From assembly GCA_016288885.1 (NCBI GenBank), contig JAEFAV010000003.1, forward strand, positions 62,001 through 126,000: 64,000 bases of DNA, in the 5' to 3' direction. Each line of letters begins with the position of its first letter. Position 1 is the first letter of the stretch. This document shows positions 26,298 through 35,155 of this stretch, one piece after another. The DNA is from Saccharofermentans sp. (GTDB lineage: Bacteria > Bacillota > Clostridia > Saccharofermentanales > Saccharofermentanaceae). Below the pieces are notes generated by a model that was not told the origin of the DNA, searched no databases, and was given only the letters and a program-made list of their open reading frames with translations. Made by a program: the position numbers and the translations under genes.

Positions 26298-28327
26298 AAA
26301 TAGGTTTGTATCCTAAGATTGCAGCCGATGGCATTCGAAAGAACGGCAAGCTTTACGTGCCCTATATTGCGACATGCATTCTTATGATCGCTGTATTCTA
26401 TATCATGCACCTTCTCGGTTATTCCAATATGCTTCAAAACTTTGAAGGGGCAGGAACAGCCAAGGACATACTGCAATTCGGTGCTGCCATAATGGCCATT
26501 TTCGGAACGATTTTCCTGTTCTACACACAGTCGACACTGATCAAGGGAAGAAAGAAGGAGTTTGGTCTTTACAATGTCCTCGGAATGAACAGGGTCAATT
26601 TGGGCAGGATCATTTTCTATGAGACAGCGATAATATGGTTGATTTCCATTGCAGGCGGTCTCCTCGCAGGAATCGGTTTATCCAAACTGGCTGAACTCGG
26701 ATTTACGAAGATGATCAACAGCAGTGTCAGTTATCAGTTCACCATATCAGCAGATTCAGTAATCATGACGATACTTGTTTACAGTATCATTTTCCTGCTG
26801 ATATATTTCAACGCATTCAGACAGATCTGGTTTACCAGGACCATTAATCTTATTCACGCTGACAAAGCCGGCGAAAAACCTCCGAAAGCAAACTGGGTAG
26901 TGGGAATATTAGGGCTCATCATTCTGATTGCAGGCTATGTTCTTGCGATTAAGATCGAGCAGCCTATGTCAGCTCTCATGGTATTTTTTGTCGCTGTCAT
27001 CCTTATCATAATCGGTACATATCTGGTTCTTATAGCAGGGTCGGTAGTGCTTTGCAGACTGCTTCAGAAAAATAAGAATTACTACTACAAAACCACACAT
27101 TTTGTATCTGTATCTTCAATGGCATACAGAATGAAGAGAAACGGTGCAGGTCTTGCATCGATCTGCATTCTTCTTACTATGATCCTTGTTATGATCTCCT
27201 CTACGTCTGCCTTGTATTTCAACCGGGAGGAGACACTCAGAAATCACTATCCTGATCAACTCAATATTATGGTAGCAGGAGACGGGTTTAATGAGAATTA
27301 TGATGAGATAAAGGACAGCATGAAGGCGGATGTCCTTAAGAAATTGGATGAATACGGAGCAACTGCAAGTAATGAGATCGAATTCTCCGATTACGTTATC
27401 GCCGGATTTTTTACAGACGGCAAAGTTGATATAGATATTAATCCGATGGAGCAGATGACTCTCGATTACGATAAGGTTGTACAGGTGTACTTCTTTGATA
27501 TTGATGATTACAACAGGATGTGCGGTACAGAAGAAACGCTTTCAAAAGGCGAAGCTCTGATAGGAGTAGAGGGTAATATCCGTGTCGGTGATGAGTTTAT
27601 GGTTGGAGACGAGAAGTTTACCGTAGCAAAAAGAACTGACGTTATGTCCGGCAACTTGAAGCATTCTGTCGTATCTCTTATTGTATCAACGCTTTTCGTT
27701 GTTGTAGATGATTTGGATGAAGTAGCATCATGCTATAAGGATAAGATAGATCCTACAGGCATACCCATGCTTCAGTGGAGCTGGAATTACATGTTTGATA
27801 CATCTCTTGAAGTTGACGGCCAGATGAAATTAAGTGAAGTCCTTAACGATGAGCTTACAGCCAAAGCAAAGGAAGCAGGTCTCAGAAGAGGCGACTGTGC
27901 AAGCCGTGAATATCAGAGAGATGATTTTGTTAAGACATTCGGAGGGTTGTTCTTCCTCGGAATCTTACTGAGCATCATCTTTATGGTATCCTGCGTGCTC
28001 ATCATCTACTACAAGCAGATCTCTGAAGGCATTGAAGATCAGTCGAGATTCGAGATCATGCAGAAGGTCGGAATGACAAAAGATAACATCAAGAAGAGCA
28101 TCAATTCACAGATGCTGACGGTTTTCCTGATTCCTATCCTGTTTGCCGCTGTACATCTTGCAACTGTTCTGCCGATGATCAATAAGCTTCTTCTGCTGTT
28201 CGGTCACAATAACTTACCGCTTCTTCTGATAAGTGCCGGATTAAGCTTACTGGCGTGCGGAATCTTCTATGCGGTAACCTATAAGCTTACTTCTAACGCG
28301 TACTATAAGATCGTGTCTGCGGTATAA
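26294..28327 (+). CDS. bceB: BceB-like FtsX-type permease
   Basis: A 677-residue membrane protein with about 10 helices and a large extracellular domain of about 200 residues (roughly 320-530, after RNHYPDQLNIMVAG) between helices 7 and 8. This is the hallmark of BceB/VraG transporters and the likely drug-sensing part. The length is normal for the family. GGAGGTG precedes the start. Confidence 0.88.
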   Translation: MKIGLYPKIAADGIRKNGKLYVPYIATCILMIAVFYIMHLLGYSNMLQNFEGAGTAKDILQFGAAIMAIFGTIFLFYTQSTLIKGRKKEFGLYNVLGMNRVNLGRIIFYETAIIWLISIAGGLLAGIGLSKLAELGFTKMINSSVSYQFTISADSVIMTILVYSIIFLLIYFNAFRQIWFTRTINLIHADKAGEKPPKANWVVGILGLIILIAGYVLAIKIEQPMSALMVFFVAVILIIIGTYLVLIAGSVVLCRLLQKNKNYYYKTTHFVSVSSMAYRMKRNGAGLASICILLTMILVMISSTSALYFNREETLRNHYPDQLNIMVAGDGFNENYDEIKDSMKADVLKKLDEYGATASNEIEFSDYVIAGFFTDGKVDIDINPMEQMTLDYDKVVQVYFFDIDDYNRMCGTEETLSKGEALIGVEGNIRVGDEFMVGDEKFTVAKRTDVMSGNLKHSVVSLIVSTLFVVVDDLDEVASCYKDKIDPTGIPMLQWSWNYMFDTSLEVDGQMKLSEVLNDELTAKAKEAGLRRGDCASREYQRDDFVKTFGGLFFLGILLSIIFMVSCVLIIYYKQISEGIEDQSRFEIMQKVGMTKDNIKKSINSQMLTVFLIPILFAAVHLATVLPMINKLLLLFGHNNLPLLLISAGLSLLACGIFYAVTYKLTSNAYYKIVSAV

Positions 28328-28413
28328 GGATGATGTTCACCGGAAGGACTTACAGGAAGATATATCGTCTGTACGAGCTAGGATAGAAACAATCGGTTTT
28401 TCAAGCATTTTCA

Positions 28414-28470
28414 GGCACTCTACTGCTGGTTGAGTGCCCGAAAACGCATCTTTGAGTTCTTTCTCAACCA
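28414..28470 (+). promoter_or_regulatory. Two overlapping inverted repeats after bceB
   Basis: GGCACTC (28414-28420) pairs with GAGTGCC (28432-28438). Alternatively TGGTTGAG (28427-28434) pairs with CTCAACCA (28463-28470). They share bases and cannot form together. They may terminate bceAB or act as an attenuator for the XRE gene; no strong U-run follows. Confidence 0.4.
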
Positions 28471-28534
28471 TCAGTTTGTAGTAAAATCTAACCGGTTCAC
28501 TTATCGTCTGAGGTGAAAGGAGGATCCCTCAAAA

Positions 28535-29158
28535 ATGGATCAGGAGAAGATCGGAAAGTTCATATCATCATGCAGAAAAGAGACTGGTCTTACCCAGGCG
28601 GCTCTCGCTGAGAAACTAGGTATCACAGACAGGGCAGTCTCAAAGTGGGAGACCGGCAAGAGCCTTCCCGATGCATCGATCATGATCGAGCTATGTAATC
28701 TGCTTGGCATTACGGTAAATGAACTCCTGACCGGGGAACACATCACTATGGACGATTATAAGGATAAGGCAGAGGCAAACCTTCTCGATATGCGTATGAA
28801 GGTCGAACAGAGAGACAGGACATTGCTCTTTACGGAAAAAGTCATGATAGGAGTCATAATTCCCGTGTATACGGCCGTGGTCATTTCGGGCGCTTATATC
28901 TGCAAAAGCGGTAATATCCCTCTCGGAATCTTCCTGATCGCACTTGCATTTACAATGGTAATACCATTTGTCATAATAGGACTTAAGATCGAGCACGAAG
29001 CGGGTTACTATGAATGCCCGAACTGCGGTGAACGCTATCAGCCGACAATGAAAGCTATCATATGGGCTCCTCACATGGGTACTTCAAGAAAGATGACATG
29101 CCCTCATTGCGGACAGAAGGGTTATCATAAGAAAGTAGTTTCCAAGAATAAGGAATAA
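28535..29158 (+). CDS. XRE-family regulator with membrane helices and zinc ribbon
   Basis: A 207-residue protein. Residues 1-65 are a Cro/CI-type helix-turn-helix (RKETGLTQAALAEKLGITDRAVSKWETGKSLPD). Two membrane helices follow (about 105-155), then a zinc ribbon (CPNCGERY, CPHCGQKG). A membrane-anchored regulator of this type may sense envelope or metal state. GGAGG sets the start. The YhfC-like protease gene starts nine bases downstream, so they are probably cotranscribed. Confidence 0.85.
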   Translation: MDQEKIGKFISSCRKETGLTQAALAEKLGITDRAVSKWETGKSLPDASIMIELCNLLGITVNELLTGEHITMDDYKDKAEANLLDMRMKVEQRDRTLLFTEKVMIGVIIPVYTAVVISGAYICKSGNIPLGIFLIALAFTMVIPFVIIGLKIEHEAGYYECPNCGERYQPTMKAIIWAPHMGTSRKMTCPHCGQKGYHKKVVSKNKE

Positions 29159-29167
29159 GGTGTATTT

Positions 29168-30028
29168 ATGGAAAACATGGAATTTGGGACAGTAAGTACT
29201 TCTTCTATGGTACTCATGCTGTTAACGGCGATTTTAGGAATCGCTCTGCCTCTGATCACAGCGGTCATCTGGTGCAAAAAGAAGCATGAACCCTTTACGA
29301 CAGTCCTGATCGGCGCGGCAACTTTCCTGTTGTTTGCGATCGTTATCGAGAAGCCTCTTCAGGCTCTGGTAATCCAGCTTGACAGCCCCGTCAGCCAATT
29401 TGTAAATGCGAGACCGGTCCTTTGGGCATTCATCGTCGGTCTTTTCCCAGGTGTTTTCGAGGAGACCGGAAGATTCGTAGCGTTCAAGACGCTGCTCCGC
29501 AAGAGAAAGCAGAGAGAAACCGGTCTGTCACACGGAATAGGTCACGGCGGTTTTGAGGCAATGTTTATCCTGGGTATCACATATATCGAGTATTTCGTCT
29601 TCGCTCTTATGCTGAACCAGGGCTCGTTCTTTGAGCTCATGATCGAACCGGTCAAAGATACTCTCACACCGGATGTTGTTAAACAGATAAACGGTATAGT
29701 TGAACAGATCACGACATTCTCAGCAGGCATGCTGGGGTTAGCGCTGGTTGACAGGTTAATTGCTGTTCTCTATCACATCGGAGCGTCGATCCTTGTCTTT
29801 TACGCTTGCAAGGATAAAAAAAAGTGGTGGCTCTATCCGCTCGCTGTCGTCATTCACACCGCTATAGACAGCATGGCAGGATTACAGCTGGCAGGAGTTA
29901 TCAATGTCTCTGACTGGATCTTTGAGATCATTTTCGCAGTTGCAGCGATCGGAACCTTCCTTGGAGCATACATTCTGCTTTACCGCAAAGATAAGCCTAA
30001 GGAGGTTGCTGCCGGAAACGCACAGTAA
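29168..30028 (+). CDS. YhfC-family intramembrane metalloprotease
   Basis: A 286-residue protein with about eight membrane helices and YhfC-type motifs GVFEETGRFVAF, GIGHGGFEAMF and the later VVIHTAIDSMAG. YhfC is grouped with CPBP-like intramembrane proteases, where the Glu-Glu and His residues would bind the metal or activate water. Substrate unknown. Operon partner of the membrane-bound XRE regulator, which could be a target; that is a guess. Confidence 0.8.
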   Translation: MENMEFGTVSTSSMVLMLLTAILGIALPLITAVIWCKKKHEPFTTVLIGAATFLLFAIVIEKPLQALVIQLDSPVSQFVNARPVLWAFIVGLFPGVFEETGRFVAFKTLLRKRKQRETGLSHGIGHGGFEAMFILGITYIEYFVFALMLNQGSFFELMIEPVKDTLTPDVVKQINGIVEQITTFSAGMLGLALVDRLIAVLYHIGASILVFYACKDKKKWWLYPLAVVIHTAIDSMAGLQLAGVINVSDWIFEIIFAVAAIGTFLGAYILLYRKDKPKEVAAGNAQ

Positions 30029-30083
30029 TTCATTCCTGATCCGTTCATTGCTATTTTGAGATTAAGCATCCGCTACTATTTGG

Positions 30084-30089
30084 TATAAT
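30084..30089 (+). promoter_or_regulatory. Extended -10 promoter for the MBL-GAF-GGDEF gene
   Basis: TGGTATAAT is an extended -10 element (TG-N-TATAAT) about 72 bases before the start codon. The -35 region is weak, which extended -10 promoters tolerate. Confidence 0.55.
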
Positions 30090-30160
30090 ATACTAATATC
30101 AAATTACTCAAAGGCAAGACAGGCTGATTTGGGTTCTTGAAGCTGATCGGAGGAATTAAG

Positions 30161-31870
30161 ATGCTGAAGTTTCTTGGTAGAGGGTCTGCTTTTACGGATG
30201 AGCACAACAGTGCTTACTTCGTGGAAAATGATGAGCTTATTCTGATCGATTGTCCGATGAGCGCATTCCAGAGACTGAATGATAAGAATCTGGCTTTATA
30301 TGATCATATTTATGTGCTGGTAACGCATACGCACGGCGATCATGTCGGCGGGATCGGGATGCTGATAGATCTTCTGCAGTTTTCCGTAAATACTCCGATT
30401 ACGGTTGTTGCTCCTTCGAAAGAAGTGGAAGCTGATCTGTTCTATCTTCTCTCCAGGGTTGAGGGCTGTAACAGTACCTGGTTTGAACTGATCTGCGTTG
30501 ATGATCTTGAAAAAGAATGGCTAGTCTGTTCCATACCGACCAGTCATACGGAAGAACTTCAAGGAAAATGCTTCGGTTACTGCCTTAAGGTGGAAGGCAA
30601 TAAGGTTATATATACAGGCGATACCAATACGATCGTGCCTTTCGAGAAATACTTGGAGAGCGGAGCATATCTTTATACCGAGATCTCGGCATATAAGACT
30701 ACAGTCCATCTTTATTGCAGCGATATGGTCCAAAAGATAACGGAATATGTTTCTTCAGGAATACATGTATATCTGATGCATATGGATGATGAGAAACGGA
30801 TAGCTCAGGTAATGAAAGATACCGGTGCAGAGTTTGCACCGATCGACCAGAGCACTTCTACTCTTGAAGACAGCGGCAGAATGCTTAAAGGCATTTTCGA
30901 GATATCCGACAGTCTTTATAAAGATATGTGCATGAACAACAGCAGTGATCACAATCTGTTGTTCTCGTATCTCACTGAACTCGGGAAAACCATAGTAGAT
31001 GCTGACAGGGCAAGTTTCTGGAAATGGGATAAGAGAAAGGGTCAGATATGGACAATGTCTGCTACCGGCGTTGACAGGATAGTCATTCCTGATAATTCCG
31101 GTCTTGTCGGCAAGGCGTTGAGAACAAAGAAACCCGTTATTACAAATGATCCCTATTCAGATCCTGATTTCAATAAAGAGATCGATATCAAGACCGGTTA
31201 CAGGACAAAGTCCGTGCTTGTTCTTCCTGTTGCTGATATTAACGGCAATTTCATAGGAGCACTTCAGCTCATCAATAAGAATGACGGCAGCGGGTTTGAC
31301 GATGAGTCTGATCCGAAGAAACTGTCACTTGCTGCGCTCGTCTGCGGAATTGCCCTGGAATCAGAGACGTTCCTTGAGGAATCTCACCATGACAGGCTCA
31401 CGGGACTTAAGAACAGAATGGGTTTCTATTATGATTTCGGAGGGAAGTTTAAGGATTATCTTATTCCCGGTTCAGGCAAGACGATGTCTTTATTCATCAG
31501 TGACATAGACAAGTTCAAGCGTGTCAATGATACATACGGTCATAATGCGGGAGACGATGTTCTCAGGTTCACGGCAGATCTTCTCGAAGCCTCATGCGGC
31601 GAAAAAGACAGCGTATACAGATGGGGCGGCGAAGAGTTTGTCATGGTTATGCGTGATTCGGATATTGAAGGTGCTGTCAAAAAAGCCGAAGAGATCAGAA
31701 TCAAACTCATGGATTCTGAAATCGAAGCTGACGGAAATACCATCAGATGCACCATGAGCTTCGGATGTAATAGCTTTGATCCGGCAAGAACGATCGAAGA
31801 TAATGTAAGTGCGGCAGACGAGAAACTCTATACTGCGAAAGAGACAGGAAGAAACAAAGTCTGTTGCTGA
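30161..31870 (+). CDS. MBL-fold / GAF / GGDEF diguanylate cyclase
   Basis: About 569 residues in three domains. A metallo-beta-lactamase fold comes first (HTHGDH metal motif, His56-His61; GDTNT later), then a GAF sensor (about 255-400, VGKALRTKKPVITNDPYSDP), then GGDEF (about 405-569) with the active site RWGGEEFVMV. GGEEF is a working variant, so it likely makes cyclic di-GMP. The usual RxxD inhibitory site before it reads EKD here, so product inhibition may be absent. The start is the ATG after GGAGG, eight codons into the ORF, which opens with TTG. Joining a hydrolase fold to a cyclase is unusual. Confidence 0.85.
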   Translation: MLKFLGRGSAFTDEHNSAYFVENDELILIDCPMSAFQRLNDKNLALYDHIYVLVTHTHGDHVGGIGMLIDLLQFSVNTPITVVAPSKEVEADLFYLLSRVEGCNSTWFELICVDDLEKEWLVCSIPTSHTEELQGKCFGYCLKVEGNKVIYTGDTNTIVPFEKYLESGAYLYTEISAYKTTVHLYCSDMVQKITEYVSSGIHVYLMHMDDEKRIAQVMKDTGAEFAPIDQSTSTLEDSGRMLKGIFEISDSLYKDMCMNNSSDHNLLFSYLTELGKTIVDADRASFWKWDKRKGQIWTMSATGVDRIVIPDNSGLVGKALRTKKPVITNDPYSDPDFNKEIDIKTGYRTKSVLVLPVADINGNFIGALQLINKNDGSGFDDESDPKKLSLAALVCGIALESETFLEESHHDRLTGLKNRMGFYYDFGGKFKDYLIPGSGKTMSLFISDIDKFKRVNDTYGHNAGDDVLRFTADLLEASCGEKDSVYRWGGEEFVMVMRDSDIEGAVKKAEEIRIKLMDSEIEADGNTIRCTMSFGCNSFDPARTIEDNVSAADEKLYTAKETGRNKVCC

Positions 31871-31922
31871 AATCATTTGTAAAGGGTTATTTGTTGTTGT
31901 ATCATTTATACATTATGAAAGG

Positions 31923-31948
31923 CCTGTGCTTAAAAACGCAGGTTTTTT
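31923..31948 (+). terminator. Terminator after the MBL-GAF-GGDEF gene
   Basis: CCTGTG-cttaaaaa-CGCAGG, a 6-bp stem with one wobble pair, is followed by six T residues. Confidence 0.65.
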
Positions 31949-31983
31949 CTTAAGAATAAGGTGTAGTACTTAAGGAGGTTGAT

Positions 31984-32712
31984 ATGGCATTCTGTAAAAA
32001 ATGTGGCGCTCTTCTGCCGTTTGCTAATGGTGTATGTTCCAAATGCGGAACTCAGGCCCATACAGGTTATCAAGGGAAGAACAAATTGGAATTTTCCAGC
32101 GGTAATTCCGGATTTACCAAATCAGTATTGGTTAATCAGCTGGAATGTTATCTGCAGCTCCTCATCGATAATGAAGAACTTCAGTCGATGATCAAACCGC
32201 AAAGCAATTTCCCCTCAATGCCTACGACTTACAAGAAGAGATCATTTATTAAGTTTTTCTGGCCTTTCCTGGTCGGAGGATTAGTCGGAGGCTATGGTGT
32301 TTATTTTCTTGCAACGTTCATAATCGCCTATAATGCCGCTACCAGCAGCCAGATGTATACGAATTCGCAGGCGGCATCAGCAAGTATGTTGGGTGACACC
32401 TTTGCCGGATTTATCATAGCCTTGATCGTTGCGGCCGTCATTATCTTCTTCGGAGTAAAAGTCTCCAAAAGAAAGCAGGAAGATTTTAACAGGAATGCTG
32501 ATTTAATGAACCAGGAGGCTGAAGCCAGGTACAACGCAGGCATAAATAACCAGAAGATGCTCGACCTTTTTCAGAGCAACCTTAATGAGATGCGCAAGTA
32601 TGAGCCGCTTATTCCTTATGAATACCGCAATCCTTCTCATGTCGGCTCGATAATAGATCTTATCAAAGAAGATAAGGCTCAGACAATTGAAGAAGCAATC
32701 GCAATGCTTTAA
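31984..32712 (+). CDS. Zinc-ribbon membrane protein, unknown function
   Basis: A 242-residue protein starting with a zinc ribbon (FCKKCGALLPFANGVCSKCG), a linker with a basic patch, two glycine- and alanine-rich membrane helices (about 88-115 and 137-160), and a cytosolic tail with a coiled-coil-like region ending IDLIKEDKAQTIEEAIAML. The tail resembles bacterial proteins with N-terminal zinc ribbons, but no function is known. AAGGAGG gives the start. Monocistronic between two terminators. Confidence 0.75.
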   Translation: MAFCKKCGALLPFANGVCSKCGTQAHTGYQGKNKLEFSSGNSGFTKSVLVNQLECYLQLLIDNEELQSMIKPQSNFPSMPTTYKKRSFIKFFWPFLVGGLVGGYGVYFLATFIIAYNAATSSQMYTNSQAASASMLGDTFAGFIIALIVAAVIIFFGVKVSKRKQEDFNRNADLMNQEAEARYNAGINNQKMLDLFQSNLNEMRKYEPLIPYEYRNPSHVGSIIDLIKEDKAQTIEEAIAML

Positions 32713-32748
32713 TTAATTTGAAGGGACCTGACCCCATCAAATGGACCT

Positions 32749-32774
32749 AAAGCCCGGATATTTTCCGGGCTTTT
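32749..32774 (+). terminator. Terminator after the zinc-ribbon membrane protein
   Basis: AAAGCCCGG-atatttt-CCGGGCTTT followed by TCTT. The stem is strong and perfect. Confidence 0.8.
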
Positions 32775-32856
32775 CTTATGCATGTACAGCAGGAATGATC
32801 CGTTCCTTTATTTCGAAAAAGATGTACAATCTACCTTTGGTCAGACGAGGTGGAAA

Positions 32857-34005
32857 ATGCAGAAGGTTACAGCTTACATCAGGAATAATGCGATCCTGTT
32901 CATATCAGGGATTCTTGCTGTCATATCCTGTTTTATCGTAAAACCCGATATGGAGTATTCCGGATATATTAATTTCAGGGTTCTCGCGCTGCTTTTCTGT
33001 CTGATGCTGATAGTAGCAGCCATGTCGCGTATCGGAACATTTAAGCTCTTGACGAATGTGCTCCTTTCCAGGGTAAAGACTTACAGGGGAATCAGTCTTC
33101 TTATGTCGCTTATGGCATTTTTTATGAGCATGTTCCTTACAAATGACGTCTCGCTCGTAACCCTTGTTCCTTTTGCCATAATGGTGCTCGAACCCTTTGG
33201 TGATAACAGAAAGCTAATGTTCACGCTTATTATCATGACTGTTGCGGCAAACCTCGGCAGCATGCTGACACCTATCGGTAATCCCCAGAATCTTTATCTT
33301 TATGAGCATTACAAGATCAGCCTTGGAGATTTCTTTCTCCTTATGCTTCCGTATTCTCTTTTCTCTTTGTTATTGGTTGTCGTAATGACCTTTATCCTGG
33401 TAAGCGGAAAAGAGAAGCTTAAAGATAATGACAGATTTGTGATCCAAAAACTCCCCATAGTAAAACTTGTTGTTTATATACTGCTCTTCCTGCTGAACAT
33501 CATGACCGTAATTGGTATCCTTGATTACCTGATCTCTTTGGTCATAACGATCGTCGTGATGGCGGTCATGGATTTCAAAGCCTATCTGAAAGTGGATTAT
33601 AACCTTCTTGCAACGTTTATATTTTTCTTCATTCTGATAGGTAATATCGGACGTATCGATACTATAACAGGCGCTTTGTCGGGACTGGTATCAAGCTGGC
33701 CTGTACCGGCTGCGATCTTATCTTCACAGATCATAAGCAACGTCCCTGCCGCCATGCTGCTGTCAGCGTTTACCGATAACGGCAAGGCTCTTGTCATCGG
33801 CACGAATCTTGGAGGACTCGGTACGATCATAGCAAGCATGGCAAGTCTCATCACATACAGATTTCATGCTTCTTTCGCAAAGGAACAGAAAGCCGGGACA
33901 GAGAAAAAGCAGGGGAGTTATCTTTTAAGTTTCACAGTCATTAATGTCATCATGCTTGTAATTCTTTTCGGTTTGTATATGCTTATTAATTGGTTCGCCG
34001 GGTAA
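32857..34005 (+). CDS. SLC13/ArsB-superfamily anion permease
   Basis: About 382 residues with ten or more membrane helices. Motifs MFLTNDVSLVTLVPFAIMVLEP and NLGSMLTPIGNPQNLYLY, and in the second half SNVPAAMLLSAFTDNGKALVIGTNLGG, are typical of the ion-transporter (CitT/ArsB/NhaD-like) superfamily with its two inverted halves. The substrate may be a dicarboxylate, citrate or inorganic anion. I start at MQKVTAYIRNN, 25 codons into the ORF, after CGAGGTGG; a TACAAT box at 32825 would put the transcript start just before it. Confidence 0.82.
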   Translation: MQKVTAYIRNNAILFISGILAVISCFIVKPDMEYSGYINFRVLALLFCLMLIVAAMSRIGTFKLLTNVLLSRVKTYRGISLLMSLMAFFMSMFLTNDVSLVTLVPFAIMVLEPFGDNRKLMFTLIIMTVAANLGSMLTPIGNPQNLYLYEHYKISLGDFFLLMLPYSLFSLLLVVVMTFILVSGKEKLKDNDRFVIQKLPIVKLVVYILLFLLNIMTVIGILDYLISLVITIVVMAVMDFKAYLKVDYNLLATFIFFFILIGNIGRIDTITGALSGLVSSWPVPAAILSSQIISNVPAAMLLSAFTDNGKALVIGTNLGGLGTIIASMASLITYRFHASFAKEQKAGTEKKQGSYLLSFTVINVIMLVILFGLYMLINWFAG

Positions 34006-34073
34006 TGCAACATTTGATTCCGGCTGACTGTATTCATGGCATAAAACCAATCAAGATATACGGAGAATTAATT

Positions 34074-34805
34074 ATGAAGAGATTAACAACAAAGCTTTTT
34101 ACACTCGGGCTTACTGCAGTGATCCTTACATGTGGTCTTACAGCCTGCAAGATAAACAACTCCGTTAACATAAATGCTGACGTTAAAGTAAACGGAGAAG
34201 AAGTATTCAGCACTAAGATCAGCACAGACTCCTGGGAGATCCCGCAGATCAATAAAGTGACTGTGGATCAGAAAAAGTATTTCGAAGAAGCAGTCGGTAA
34301 ACTTGACGGGTATTTTTATGAGTCCGTCGCTCTGCTCGGAACACAGATCGTATCTGGCACAAATTACTGCTTCCTCTGCACTCCGACAATTACCGCAAAT
34401 AACGCGATGGGATCTATGGTCCTTACATATGTCTATGTTGATCTTCAGGGAGATGCAACCTATCTGAAGGATGACAGGTTAGTTCTTCCAGGCACAGAGG
34501 CTGCAAGCGATGACGGTACCCCGATGGTTGGCGGATGGAGCTACGCGGAATCTGCAGCAATTACTGATGACGTTAAGAACATGGTATATAAAGCTGCTGA
34601 AGCAAAGGGCGGAGATCTATACGAACCTATCGCATATGTCGGTTCCCAGATCGTTTCCGGCACAAATCATGCGATCCTTTGCAAGACGATGCCTTCCGCT
34701 TCCGGCAAGGACACTAAATCTTCACTGGTGCTCGTTTATGTCTATGAAGATCTTCAGGGCAACTGCGAGATCACTAGTGCTGAGGATGTTAAGCTGGAGA
34801 TCTGA
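34074..34805 (+). CDS. Lipoprotein with two cystatin-like repeats
   Basis: About 243 residues with a lipoprotein signal (ILTCGLTAC; lipidated Cys25). The mature part has two similar domains, about 60-135 and 150-243. Each contains QIVSGTN (Gln91-Gly95 and Gln192-Gly196), the QxVxG loop of cystatin/stefin inhibitors of papain-type proteases, and a matching strand (VLTYVYVDLQG; LVLVYVYEDLQG). The second domain also begins MVGGWS, like the stefin N-terminal trunk. Protease inhibition at the cell surface is inferred. The start is at MKRLTTK after GGAGA, 28 codons into the ORF. Confidence 0.75.
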   Translation: MKRLTTKLFTLGLTAVILTCGLTACKINNSVNINADVKVNGEEVFSTKISTDSWEIPQINKVTVDQKKYFEEAVGKLDGYFYESVALLGTQIVSGTNYCFLCTPTITANNAMGSMVLTYVYVDLQGDATYLKDDRLVLPGTEAASDDGTPMVGGWSYAESAAITDDVKNMVYKAAEAKGGDLYEPIAYVGSQIVSGTNHAILCKTMPSASGKDTKSSLVLVYVYEDLQGNCEITSAEDVKLEI

Positions 34806-34828
34806 TTATTATTTTCGAAAAATGAAAT

Positions 34829-34862
34829 ACCGATTAATTTTTCAAATCCCGAAATAATCGGT
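34829..34862. terminator. Hairpin after the cystatin-like lipoprotein
   Basis: ACCGATTA pairs with TAATCGGT, with a shorter inner TTTC/GAAA stem. It lies 24 bases after the stop and just before array 2. No clear U-run follows, so termination is uncertain. Confidence 0.4.
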
Positions 34863-35123
34863 AAGCATACTAAATGCAGAAATTAGGGCTTTAGTGGGTA
34901 TGAAGTGCTTTCAATTTTGATTATTTTTCTGGAAGTTACCCACTAAAATATTATATTTGTATTTTAATGGGTAGTAATTGCCTTCCCGTAGTCCATTACG
35001 CCCATTCAAATACCCACTAAAACCGCGAAAACGCTCTTTAAGTGGGTAAATACTACTCTTCAGAATCCAAATATCTGCAAAAGAATACCCACCAAAACAA
35101 TCAATTCTGCATTTTGGTGGGTA
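34863..35123. repeat. Array 2 of 38-bp palindromic units
   Basis: This occupies the 350-base gap between the convergent lipoprotein and gntR genes. Units lie at 34863-34900 (left arm decayed), 34937-34973, 35011-35048 and 35086-35123, with a very regular 74, 74 and 75 bp period. Arms are TACCCACTAAA and TTTAGTGGGTA; the last unit has ACCAAA matched by TTTGGT, a compensatory change. Middles and gaps are unrelated to one another. No ORF is supported here. Confidence 0.87.
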
Positions 35124-35155
35124 TGTTTAGTTTTCGGTGTAAAAGAAGAACCGGC

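Noticed and set aside
20303-35123. CRISPR arrays at 20.3, 34.9 and 49.1 kb
   Set aside because: The 74-75 bp period resembles CRISPR, but the 38-bp units share only their arms and vary in the middle. No cas gene is in the window.
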